The notes under the pieces are model-generated. The model did not search any database. It saw only the letters and a list, made by a program, of their open reading frames with translations, and was not told where the DNA came from. The position numbers were made by a program, and so were the translations under genes. From an uncultured Desulfovibrio sp. (GTDB taxonomy: Bacteria > Desulfobacterota > Desulfovibrionia > Desulfovibrionales > Desulfovibrionaceae), in NCBI GenBank assembly GCA_900547595.1, contig URHE01000011.1, positions 1-32,213 on the forward strand: a DNA stretch of 32,213 nucleotides, in the 5' to 3' direction. Positions 1-7,097 of this stretch are shown here, one piece after another. Position 1 is the first letter of the stretch, and each line of letters begins with the position of its first letter.

Positions 1-35
1 ACCACGCTTTTCCGCCGAAATGCAGGCAGCGAAAC

Positions 36-72
36 CTGAGGAAAATATCTGTCTTGCAGATAGTTTCCTCAG
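36..72 (+). promoter_or_regulatory. Stem-loop in the guaA leader
   Basis: A long inverted repeat lies 47 bases upstream of the guaA start. Arms CTGAGGAAA (36-44) and TTTCCTCAG (64-72) pair, one A/G mismatch follows, then TATCTG (46-51) pairs with CAGATA (57-62) around a 5-base loop. No T-run follows, so it is not a classical terminator. It could be an mRNA leader structure or part of the intergenic repeat that overlaps it. The function is unknown. Confidence 0.5.
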
Positions 73-90
73 CAAAATGCTTGAGAACGG
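48..90 (+). repeat. Dispersed intergenic repeat, copy 1
   Basis: These 43 bases align with 8150-8191 at roughly 36 positions, with one single-base gap. Shared blocks include TCTGTCTTGC, the CAAAATGCT core and GAACGG. Both copies are intergenic. A separate 15-base string, CACGCTTTTCCGCCG at 3-17, recurs at 6763-6777, so the window may open inside a composite intergenic element. Confidence 0.5.
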
Positions 91-118
91 TAGGGCACAC
101 AACCAACGGGAAGATTTC

Positions 119-1663
119 ATGCCGCACTCCAAGGTCATCATCATCGACTACGGCTCGCAGGTCACGCAGCTCATCGCCCGCAGGACGCGCGAGGCGGGCG
201 TGTATTCCGAGATCCATTCCTGCGTCACCACGGCGGCCCAGGTGGCGGCCATGCGGCCCTCGGCCATCATCCTTTCGGGCGGGCCGGCCAGCGTGGGCGA
301 GCAGGACGCCCCCACGCTCGACCCCGGCCTGCTGCGCCTGGGTGTGCCCGTGCTCGGCATCTGCTACGGCATGCAGCTTCTGGCGCAGGAACTGGGCGGC
401 ACGCTGGCGCGCTCCCTCACGCGGGAATACGGCCCGGCCGACCTGACCATGACCGCGCCCTGCGCCCTCTGGGCGGGGCTTGACCGCGCGGCGCCCACCC
501 GCGTGTGGATGAGCCACGGCGACAAGGTGGCCACGCCGCCGCCGGGCTTCACGGTGACAGGCAGCACGCAGACGCTCCAGGTGGCCGCCATGGCGGACGA
601 GGCGCGCAAGATATATGCGGTGCAGTTCCACCCCGAGGTGCATCACAGCGTGGACGGCGAGCGGATGCTCGAAAACTTCCTCTTCAAGGTGGCGGGCTGC
701 GCGCCGGACTGGACCATGGCCTCCTTTGTGGAGCGCGCCGTGGCCGAGGCCGCCGAAAAGGTGGGCGACCGGCATGTGGTCTGCGCCCTTTCCGGCGGCA
801 TCGACTCCACCGTGGCGGCGGCGCTGCTCCAGCGGGCCATCGGCGACCGGCTCCACTGCATCTTTGTGGACAACGGGCTCCTGCGTCTCAACGAGGCGGA
901 GGAGGTCACCACCTTCCTGCGCGAGCATTTCCACCTCAACCTCACGGTGGTGGACGCGCGCGAACGCTTCCTCTCCCTGCTCAAGGGCGTGGAGGACCCG
1001 GAAAAGAAGCGGAAGATCATCGGCCATGCGTTCATCGACATCTTCCAGGAAGAGGCCGAAAAACTCCCGCATGTGGATTTTCTGGCCCAGGGGACGCTCT
1101 ATCCCGATGTCATCGAATCCGTGTCGCACAAGGGCCCGAGCGCGGTCATCAAGAGCCACCACAATGTGGGCGGCCTGCCCGAGACCATGAAGCTGGCCCT
1201 CATCGAACCCTTGCGCGAACTGTTCAAGGACGAGGTGCGCAAGGTGGCCGCCGAGCTCGGCATGCCGGATTCCATCGTCTGGCGGCATCCCTTCCCGGGG
1301 CCCGGCCTTGCCATCCGCGTGCTTGGCGAAGTGCGCGAGGAGCGGCTGGACATCCTGCGCCGCGCGGACAGGATCGTGCAGGAGGAACTGCGCGCATCGG
1401 GCTGGTACCGCAAGGTCTGGCAGGGCTTTGCCGTCCTTCTGCCGCTGCGCACCGTGGGCGTCATGGGCGATGGCCGCACCTATGAAAACGTCATCGCCCT
1501 GCGCGTGGTGGACAGCGTGGACGCCATGACGGCGGACTGGTCGCGCCTGCCGCCCGACCTGCTGGCGCGGATCTCCGGGCGCATCATCAGCGAGGTCAGG
1601 GGCGTCAACCGCGTGGTGTACGACATTTCGTCCAAGCCGCCCAGCACCATCGAGTGGGAATGA
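119..1663 (+). CDS. guaA: GMP synthase (glutamine-hydrolysing)
   Basis: This enzyme converts XMP to GMP in cytosolic purine synthesis, using ATP and ammonia released from glutamine. The 514-residue product has the usual family length. The N-terminal class I glutamine amidotransferase domain shows the nucleophile Cys82 in GICYGMQ and His171/Glu173 in QFHPEVHH. The ATP-pyrophosphatase domain has the P-loop LSGGIDST (about 224-231), and the C-terminal dimerisation domain ends KPPSTIEWE. An open frame extends upstream to base 20, but the ATG at 119 starts at the conserved N-terminus and follows a GGGAAG ribosome site. A hairpin and an intergenic repeat precede it, and it appears monocistronic. 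Confidence 0.97.
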   Translation: MPHSKVIIIDYGSQVTQLIARRTREAGVYSEIHSCVTTAAQVAAMRPSAIILSGGPASVGEQDAPTLDPGLLRLGVPVLGICYGMQLLAQELGGTLARSLTREYGPADLTMTAPCALWAGLDRAAPTRVWMSHGDKVATPPPGFTVTGSTQTLQVAAMADEARKIYAVQFHPEVHHSVDGERMLENFLFKVAGCAPDWTMASFVERAVAEAAEKVGDRHVVCALSGGIDSTVAAALLQRAIGDRLHCIFVDNGLLRLNEAEEVTTFLREHFHLNLTVVDARERFLSLLKGVEDPEKKRKIIGHAFIDIFQEEAEKLPHVDFLAQGTLYPDVIESVSHKGPSAVIKSHHNVGGLPETMKLALIEPLRELFKDEVRKVAAELGMPDSIVWRHPFPGPGLAIRVLGEVREERLDILRRADRIVQEELRASGWYRKVWQGFAVLLPLRTVGVMGDGRTYENVIALRVVDSVDAMTADWSRLPPDLLARISGRIISEVRGVNRVVYDISSKPPSTIEWE

Positions 1664-1773
1664 CCCCTGCCGATACCCCCGCCGGGAAGGGCGTTCCGCC
1701 GGCCCCGTTGCCATGTGGCGCCGAAGCGGGACGCGCCGTTTCCCCGGCGCGCAAAAATATGCGCAAAGGACAC

Positions 1774-1811
1774 AAGCCGCCCTTCTGAAGCCATCTTCAG
1801 CGGGGCGGTTT
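1774..1811 (+). terminator. Possible terminator hairpin between guaA and the NAT gene
   Basis: AAGCCGCCC (1774-1782) pairs with GGGCGGTTT (1803-1811) with one G-U pair. After a small internal loop, CTGAAG (1785-1790) pairs with CTTCAG (1795-1800) around CCAT. The fold is strong, but only three T residues follow and they are part of the stem. It could end guaA transcripts or structure the NAT mRNA leader, since it stops 31 bases before that start. The rest of 1664-1842 shows no gene. Confidence 0.4.
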
Positions 1812-1842
1812 GCCTGTTCCGGACAGTTCAGGGAGAGAAGGC

Positions 1843-2704
1843 ATGGCATGGTCAAAACTTGACTGGTCCGTCTATCATCAAATCCCCGACGACCTGTGCG
1901 AACGCTATTTGGCACGCCTGAACATCGAAAAAGACGCGCCGTCCACAGAATATCTGGATGCGCTTGTACGAGCGCACCTGTACGCAATACCGTTTGAAAA
2001 TCTGGACACGACGCTATGGCATGTCCCGGTCAGCATAGAGCCCCGGGCGCTGAGAGACAAACTCCTCCGCCAAAACAGGGGCGGATACTGTTTTGAGCGG
2101 ATACTGTTTTGAGCTGAACGGCGCCTTTTACCTGCTCCTCCGCGACCTGGGCTTTGACGCGGTGATGTGCCCGGGCCGCCAGCTCAGGCACGATGCCCGT
2201 TGCGCGGTCCCGGCGACACATTGCGCCGTGCTCGTCAATGTGGAAGGAAAAGTGCGGTTTTGCGACGTGGGATACGGAGGGCCCGCGCCGCGCGGCAGCC
2301 TGGAGCTGGAATGCGGACGCGCGCAAACGGTGGAAAATGAAACCTTCCTCTTCCATACGCGCGAGACGTTCTTCAAGACCAGTGTTGCCGGCGCGCGCGA
2401 TTCAGGCTGGCGTATCCTGGCGCGAAAATCCCCGCGTCATGCGGGGAGAGAGCTGCGCCTCATGGAAATTGCGCCAGTCCATTGCCACCTCTGTGATTTT
2501 TACGGACAAAACATGCTCCGTTCAACCGGTGATTCCGCATATGAAACAGTACACGTCACGCGCATGACACCGGAAGGATATATTGATTTAACAGGCGACA
2601 GGCTCAGGATACAACAGAATGGCAGATGCGCCGAGCGCACTGTGCACGCCGCGGAACTCTCGCAGGTTCTCAGGCAGTATTTTGCTATTTGCACCTGCCA
2701 GTGA
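1843..2704 (+). pseudogene. Arylamine N-acetyltransferase, frameshifted by a 16-bp duplication
   Basis: Family members transfer acetyl from acetyl-CoA to arylamines or hydrazines through a Cys-His-Asp triad. Reading starts at ATG 1843 after GGGAGAGAAGGC. The first frame reaches NRGGYCFE, containing the catalytic Cys (about residue 83), then stops at 2112 after 89 residues. The rest lies in another frame, with the His in ATHCAVLV and the Asp in CDVGYGG. Removing one 16-bp repeat unit (2081-2096 or 2097-2112) restores a continuous frame of 281 residues, the normal family length, with motif RGGYCFELN. The gene is therefore otherwise intact, which suggests a recent or reversible lesion. An in-frame TTG at 2093 could restart the second part but has no evident ribosome site. 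Confidence 0.85.
2081..2112 (+). repeat. 16-bp perfect tandem duplication inside the NAT gene
   Basis: The unit GCGGATACTGTTTTGA occurs twice back to back (2081-2096 and 2097-2112). It encodes the GYCFE catalytic-cysteine motif. Sixteen bases is not a multiple of three, so the second unit shifts the frame and brings the TGA at 2110-2112 into frame. Loss of one unit would repair the gene. Confidence 0.95.
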
Positions 2705-3091
2705 CACTTTTCCCTTTTCCGGAACTGTCCTCTCGAGGAACAGCAAGGCAGCAGACGGAGCTCGCGGTTGATTTTCGCCGCCTCCCGTGCTAAGGAGTGA
2801 AATTAAGGAAACGATGATTAACGCGTTTCCCGCGGTCGCGCGCCGCAGGACCGCCCGCAAGCCGCGCAGGGGGGGCAATGCGCTTTTCCCGTTGAATGAA
2901 CGGCCTGGCGTGCCCTTCGCAGGAGGCTTTTGCCTTTTTGGGCATGGAGCTGATGTATGCTGTGAATACATCAGCGGTTCCCTAAGAAAATGCGCGGCCA
3001 AAACCGGCAGGTGAACGCCGCGGATCTGCACAGAACCTGCCTGTGGAAGCGAAAAACACTTCCCGGCTTCGTCGAGGGGGAGGAAGCATCC
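2705..3091. other. Intergenic region between the NAT pseudogene and tatB
   Basis: These 387 bases hold no recognised gene. A 66-codon open frame starts at ATG 2814 behind AAGGA and ends at 3014, but its arginine-rich, low-complexity product resembles nothing I know. The clearest structure is the inverted repeat at 2949-2975. The tatB promoter probably lies here, but I see no convincing -35/-10 pair. Confidence 0.5.
2949..2975. promoter_or_regulatory. Perfect 10-bp inverted repeat upstream of tatB
   Basis: GCTGATGTAT (2949-2958) and ATACATCAGC (2966-2975) are perfect inverted arms separated by GCTGTGA. It is more A/T-rich than its surroundings and has no T-run after it. It lies 116 bases before the tatB start, so it may be a protein-binding operator or a leader hairpin for the tat-his operon. 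No regulator can be assigned. Confidence 0.4.
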
Positions 3092-3610
3092 ATGTTCGGC
3101 ATTGGCAGCACTGAGCTTCTTGTCATCCTGGTGGTGGCGCTCATTGTGCTTGGGCCCAAAAGCCTGGCCAGTGTCTCCCGCACACTGGGCAAGGCCATGG
3201 GGGAATTCCGCCGCGTTTCCACCGACTTTCAGCGCACCCTCAATGCCGAATCCGCCGAGGCCGACATCCGCGAAAAAGCGGCCGAACAACGCCGAAAGGC
3301 CGCCGCTGAAGGCGCCGCCGGGAACTCCCCGGCTGAAAGCGCCCCCGCAACGGCGGGCGCTCCCGACGCCTCGCCCGCTGCCGCCGCGCCCGATACGGAA
3401 AACGCCCTGACCCCGCCGGAAGGCAGCCCACTGGCCGAAGCCCTCGCCAGGACCAGAGCCGAAGCCGAAGCCGCCCCCCCCACGGCAGACGTCGCGCACG
3501 CCTCCGCCGACGCCGCCATGGGCGCCGGGGCAAACGCGCCAACGCCGCCCCCGGCCGCGCCGTATTCTCCGGATACCTCCACCCCGCCCGTGAATGGGCC
3601 GCGCGCATGA
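3092..3610 (+). CDS. tatB: Sec-independent protein translocase, TatB type
   Basis: This is the TatB component of twin-arginine export, which with TatC forms the signal-peptide receptor in the inner membrane. The start at 3092 follows GGGGGAGGAAG and gives an N-terminus MFGIGSTELL, typical of TatB rather than TatA. A single transmembrane helix (about 3-21) ends at the Gly-Pro hinge LGPKSL, followed by an amphipathic helix (about 25-50). From about residue 60 the 172-residue protein is a low-complexity Ala/Pro/Glu-rich cytoplasmic tail. It overlaps tatC by four bases, which supports co-expression. TatA itself is not in this window and must be elsewhere. Confidence 0.88.
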   Translation: MFGIGSTELLVILVVALIVLGPKSLASVSRTLGKAMGEFRRVSTDFQRTLNAESAEADIREKAAEQRRKAAAEGAAGNSPAESAPATAGAPDASPAAAAPDTENALTPPEGSPLAEALARTRAEAEAAPPTADVAHASADAAMGAGANAPTPPPAAPYSPDTSTPPVNGPRA

Positions 3611-4650
3611 CCGGCATCCTGCCCCCGGAAGAGCCGGCACCCTTTGAAACCACGTTGTCCGGGCCGGACTGGCAGCCGGATGCAGAGGCCGCGCCGGGGG
3701 GCCCGCCGTCCGGCACGCCCCCGCCTTCAGGCGGCCTGCCCGCGGGAGCCTCCCCGTCCGGGCCGCCCGCCACGAGCCCCGACATTCCTCCCGCCACATC
3801 CGGAGCCCCTGCTCCGAAGCATGAGGCCGAAGGCGGCGAGCCCATGGGGCTCATGGACCATCTCACGGAACTGCGCGGACGCCTGGTGCGCTGCTGCATC
3901 GCGGTCTGCATCGGCTTTGCCGTCTGCTGGGCCGTGGTCGATCCGATTTTTGACATCCTCATCCAGCCGCTGCTCTCGGTGCTGCCGGACGGCACGCACG
4001 CCCAGTACACCACACTGCCCGAAGCCTTTTTCACCCGCATGTATATCGCCTTTGTGGCGGGGGTCTTTCTGGCGAGCCCGGCCATTTTTTATCAGATATG
4101 GGCCTTTGTGGCGCCCGGCCTCTATGACGAGGAAAAGCGCCATATCCTGCCCGTGGCCATCCTGTCCGCCATCTTTTTCGTGGCGGGCGGGGCCTTCTGC
4201 TATTTCATCGTCTTTCCTTTCGCCTTCAGCTTTTTCGTGAGCTTTTCCACGCCTGAGATCGTCATCACGCCCAAGGTCAGCGACTACCTGAGCTTTGTGC
4301 TCAAGCTCCTCATCGCCTTTGGCCTCATTTTTGAAATGCCCATCTTCACGCTCTTTCTCGCGCGCATGGGCATCCTCACCGCCGCCATCATGCGCAAGGG
4401 GCGCCGCTACGCCATTGTGGGCATCTTCATCCTGGCGGCCATCCTCACGCCGCCGGATGTGGTCTCGCAGCTGCTCATGGCCTGCCCCATGCTCCTCCTG
4501 TATGAAGCGAGCATCTGGGTGGCTGCCGCGTTCGGCAGAAAGCCCCGGCCCGCGGGCGCGGATGCCACGGCGGAACAGCGGCCAGCGCGGGAAACAGACG
4601 CCGATACCCCGAAATCGGCCCACGGCGCAACGCCTCCGGAGAACGCATGA
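3607..4650 (+). CDS. tatC: Sec-independent protein translocase TatC
   Basis: TatC is the multispanning inner-membrane receptor for twin-arginine signal peptides. The conserved core starts at about residue 80 with MGLMDHLTELRGRL and carries six predicted membrane helices. Family features include the first periplasmic loop region and the cytoplasmic GLYDEEKR motif. The C-terminus is a hydrophilic tail. An unusual proline/alanine-rich leader of about 79 residues precedes the core. The ATG at 3607 overlaps the tatB stop (ATGA). The ATG at 3844 is an alternative start giving a family-sized protein, but it would leave an open, in-frame 237-base gap. The downstream end overlaps hisB by four bases. 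Confidence 0.93.
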   Translation: MTGILPPEEPAPFETTLSGPDWQPDAEAAPGGPPSGTPPPSGGLPAGASPSGPPATSPDIPPATSGAPAPKHEAEGGEPMGLMDHLTELRGRLVRCCIAVCIGFAVCWAVVDPIFDILIQPLLSVLPDGTHAQYTTLPEAFFTRMYIAFVAGVFLASPAIFYQIWAFVAPGLYDEEKRHILPVAILSAIFFVAGGAFCYFIVFPFAFSFFVSFSTPEIVITPKVSDYLSFVLKLLIAFGLIFEMPIFTLFLARMGILTAAIMRKGRRYAIVGIFILAAILTPPDVVSQLLMACPMLLLYEASIWVAAAFGRKPRPAGADATAEQRPARETDADTPKSAHGATPPENA

Positions 4651-5261
4651 ACAACGCTTCCTCCCCCACGGCGATCCGGCGCGCGGATTTCGCGCGGCGC
4701 ACCGGAGAAACGGACATCAGCCTGAGCCTCACCCTCGACGGCACGGGCGAGACCGATGTGCGCACAGGCTTCGGCCTGCTGGATCACCTGCTCACCCTCA
4801 CCATATTCTGGGCGGACATGGACCTGCGCCTTGCCTGCGCGGGCGATCTGGAGGTGGACGCGCACCACAGCGCCGAGGACACGGGCCTGGCGCTCGGCGC
4901 GGCCCTGCGCGCTGCGCTCGGCGACCGGGCGGGCATTGCCCGCGTGGGGCATGGCCGCGTCCCCATGGACGAGGCGCTGGCCGATGTGGTGGTGGACCTT
5001 TCCGGACGTCCGTGGCTGGAATGGCGCGGCGACGAACTGCTGCCGCCGGTCCTTGCCGGGGAGGAAAAAGACCTCTGGCGCGAATTTTACAAGGCCCTTG
5101 CCTCCGCCGCGCGCTGCAATCTGCATATTTCCTTTGCCTACGGCAAAAACGGGCATCATCTCCTGGAATCGGCGGCCAAGGGCCTGGGCCTTGCGCTGGG
5201 CCAGGCTGTCCGCCGCCGGGGAACAACCATCAGAAGCACCAAGGGAGGCCTGGACGCATGA
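4647..5261 (+). CDS. hisB: Imidazoleglycerol-phosphate dehydratase
   Basis: This enzyme catalyses the sixth step of histidine synthesis, dehydrating imidazole-glycerol phosphate to imidazole-acetol phosphate. The 204-residue monofunctional form has no phosphatase domain. Metal-binding motifs are visible: LLDH (His47), DAHHSAED (His73, His74, Glu77), LHI (His160) and GHHLLE (His170, His171, Glu174). The C-terminal RSTKGGLDA is typical. After LLDHLL the usual histidine-glycine before the DL pair is replaced by WADMDL, a small departure from consensus. The start is an ATGA overlap with tatC, and the end overlaps the lipoprotein start in the same way. Confidence 0.95.
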   Translation: MNNASSPTAIRRADFARRTGETDISLSLTLDGTGETDVRTGFGLLDHLLTLTIFWADMDLRLACAGDLEVDAHHSAEDTGLALGAALRAALGDRAGIARVGHGRVPMDEALADVVVDLSGRPWLEWRGDELLPPVLAGEEKDLWREFYKALASAARCNLHISFAYGKNGHHLLESAAKGLGLALGQAVRRRGTTIRSTKGGLDA

Positions 5262-5926
5262 CCAAACGCCATCTGCCCCGCCTGTCCGTTTTTCTCGCGG
5301 CCGCGCTCTGCCTGACGCTGGCCGTCGCCTGCGCGCGTCGCCCCACCAGCACGGCGGACGTGCCACGGCTCGTTTCCTCCAGCTACCGCATCTCGGTGGC
5401 GCCCTTCACCCAGCCGCTGCATCCCGGGCAGCTCATCGTGGGCCAGATCCCGGAAAATCAGGGCCGCATTCCCCACGATGCGCTGGTTTCGCTCGACATG
5501 CAGCTGCGCGAAGTGCTCATCACCGGCACCAAGCGGCAGTATACCTTCATCCCGCGCCGCAACCTGCCGCCTGACCTCACCAACGCCCACAGCACGGGCC
5601 AGCCCGGCGCGCTGCCGCGCTGGGTCGCCTATGGGCGCGAACATGGCGCCGAGTATCTGCTCATCCCCCAGGTGCTCGACTGGCATGAACGCGAAGGCTC
5701 CAAGGCGGGCGTGACGCAGTCGGCGCATGTGCGGGTGGAATTCTTCCTTGTCAATGTGGCCGACGGCGCGCTGGGCAATCGCTCCATCTTTGAGGAAAAG
5801 CAGGTGGGTCTTACCGAAAATCTGCTCACCGTGGGCGAGTTTCTCAAGCGGAAGGGAACCTGGGTCACCGCCGGGGACCTGGCCGTGGACGGCATGAAAA
5901 AAGCCGTCAGGGACCTAGGCCTGTGA
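5258..5926 (+). CDS. Predicted lipoprotein of unknown function
   Basis: I do not recognise the family. The 222-residue product begins with a basic stretch MTKRHLPR, a hydrophobic segment (about 9-24) and a lipobox-like LAVAC with Cys25, so it is probably lipid-anchored on the periplasmic side. The mature part is a soluble mixed alpha/beta sequence, including SYRISVAPFTQP and a segment around EYLLIPQVLDW that recalls envelope lipoproteins building a nucleotide-independent fold; this is impression only. The ATG at 5258 overlaps the hisB stop and has GGGAGG upstream. The downstream end overlaps hisA (GTGA). Translation coupling places it firmly in the tat-his operon. Confidence 0.85.
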   Translation: MTKRHLPRLSVFLAAALCLTLAVACARRPTSTADVPRLVSSSYRISVAPFTQPLHPGQLIVGQIPENQGRIPHDALVSLDMQLREVLITGTKRQYTFIPRRNLPPDLTNAHSTGQPGALPRWVAYGREHGAEYLLIPQVLDWHEREGSKAGVTQSAHVRVEFFLVNVADGALGNRSIFEEKQVGLTENLLTVGEFLKRKGTWVTAGDLAVDGMKKAVRDLGL

Positions 5927-6684
5927 TCATCTTTCCCGCAGTCGACATCCGCCAGGGCAAGGCCGTGCGCCTGCGGCGCGGCCGCCCTGACGAGGCCACG
6001 GTCTTTGCCGATGATCCGGTCGAAGCCGCGCGCCACTGGGAACGGCAGGGCGCGCGCTGGCTCCATGTGGTGGACCTGGACGGCGCCTTTGACGGCCACG
6101 CCGCCAGCGCGGCCATCGTGGGCCGCATTTGCAGCGGCACCTCCGTGCCCGTCCAGCTCGGCGGCGGCATCCGCGATGCGGAAATTGCCCACGCCTATCT
6201 GCATGCCGGGGTCCGGCGGCTCATCATCGGCACCATGGCTCTGGAAGCGCCGGAACGCTTCGCCGCGCTCTGCCGCGCCTTTCCGGGAAAAATCGGCGTC
6301 TCGCTCGACGCGGCCGACGGGCGGCTCAAAAGCCGGGGCTGGCTTGCGGACACGGGGCTGACGGTGGCCGAGGTCCTTCCCCGGCTGGAAGATGCCGGGG
6401 CGGCCTTCATCATCTACACGGATATTGAACGCGACGGCATGCGCAGCGGCGTCAACCTCGACGCGTTGCGCCGTCTTGTCCTCGCGTCCGGCGTCCCGGT
6501 CATCGCGGCGGGCGGCGTGGCGACGCTGGAGGATGTGCGCCGGCTCTATCCGCTGAGCAGGGAAGGACGTCTTGAAGGCGTCATCAGCGGCCGCGCCCTC
6601 TATGAAGGCACGCTCGACCTTGCCGAGGCCATGCGCTGGATCGCGGCGCAGCAGGCTGACGCGGCGCCGTCCGCCTTTGCGTAG
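5923..6684 (+). CDS. hisA: ProFAR isomerase (HisA)
   Basis: HisA is 1-(5-phosphoribosyl)-5-[(5-phosphoribosylamino)methylideneamino]imidazole-4-carboxamide isomerase. It opens the ribose ring in the fourth step of histidine synthesis. The 253-residue TIM barrel shows the catalytic aspartate in AVDIRQG (Asp8), the phosphate-binding QLGGGIRD (about 78-85), the SLDA strand near Asp129, the second catalytic region YTDIERDGM (Asp167) and the second phosphate site AAGGV. Translation starts at GTG 5923, overlapping the lipoprotein stop by four bases. It is the last gene of the tatB-tatC-hisB-lipoprotein-hisA operon. The TAG stop runs into the intergenic palindrome at 6684. Confidence 0.96.
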   Translation: MIIFPAVDIRQGKAVRLRRGRPDEATVFADDPVEAARHWERQGARWLHVVDLDGAFDGHAASAAIVGRICSGTSVPVQLGGGIRDAEIAHAYLHAGVRRLIIGTMALEAPERFAALCRAFPGKIGVSLDAADGRLKSRGWLADTGLTVAEVLPRLEDAGAAFIIYTDIERDGMRSGVNLDALRRLVLASGVPVIAAGGVATLEDVRRLYPLSREGRLEGVISGRALYEGTLDLAEAMRWIAAQQADAAPSAFA

Positions 6685-6716
6685 CGCGGTTTCGCGATAA
6701 AATCGCGTAAACGCTC
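6684..6716. repeat. Intergenic palindrome, copy A
   Basis: This imperfect inverted repeat has arms GCGCGGTTTCGCGAT and ATCGCGTAAACGCTC around AAA; 12 of 15 positions pair. It matches the palindrome at 8113-8149 in sequence and architecture. It begins in the hisA stop codon. It may be a mobile or REP-like palindrome, or may act in transcript 3'-end formation. Confidence 0.5.
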
Positions 6717-6751
6717 CGGCGGCTGCGGGAGCACACGCCCGCGCCGTGATA

Positions 6752-6777
6752 CGGCGGAAAAGCACGCTTTTCCGCCG
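6752..6777. repeat. Perfect 11-bp stem-loop after hisA
   Basis: CGGCGGAAAAG (6752-6762) and CTTTTCCGCCG (6767-6777) form a perfect stem around CACG. The right half with its loop, CACGCTTTTCCGCCG, is found again at bases 3-17, just upstream of guaA. It could act as a bidirectional terminator for the his operon, though no free T-run follows the stem. Confidence 0.5.
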
Positions 6778-6810
6778 CTTGTCCCGTTCTGCGGGGAAAT
6801 GCAGCACGAA

Positions 6811-7034
6811 ATGGAACAGACCCGACCCTATCACTGGTATTGCCTGTTTGGCGCCATCCTTCTGGAAGCCGGGGGCACATGGACCTGGCCGTGGCCTATG
6901 CCCTCTGGGGCAGTTTCGGCATCCTCGGCACCTCGCTCGGCGGCTGGCTCTTCTTCCGGCAACGGCTCAGGCCCGTGGCCTTTCTCAGCATGGCGGTCCT
7001 GATCACGGGCATGCTGCTCCTGCGCTTCGGGTAG
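6811..7034 (+). pseudogene. Small multidrug resistance (SMR) transporter remnant, internally deleted
   Basis: The first frame (ATG 6811, or 6799 in the same frame) encodes a short N-terminus and a membrane helix with AILLEAGGT, matching SMR helix 1 and its essential glutamate. Near 6876-6880 the homology jumps frame and position to MDLAVAYALWGSFG, the start of SMR helix 3, then GWLFFRQRL and a last helix LITGMLLLRFG ending at TAG 7032-7034. Helix 2 and its loops, about 40 residues, are missing. Intact SMR proteins have about 105-110 residues and four helices that export cationic drugs as dimers. A 51-residue peptide from ATG 6879 is possible but would lack the glutamate helix. Confidence 0.7.
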
Positions 7035-7097
7035 GCGCAGCCCCTATTAACGGCGTTCAGCTCCCGGTCCACACTGTTGACTGCGAGGTCCTGGCAT

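Noticed and set aside
2814..3014. 66-codon open frame with an AAGGA ribosome-like site upstream of tatB
   Set aside because: The product is arginine-rich low-complexity sequence without recognisable family features, and GC-rich DNA yields many such frames. The inverted repeat at 2949-2975 lies within it, which fits a regulatory region better.
7077..7097. TTGACT at 7077 as a -35 box or TTG as start for the radical SAM gene
   Set aside because: No -10 box stands at a suitable distance, and the ATG at 7098 with GAGG upstream is a better translation start.
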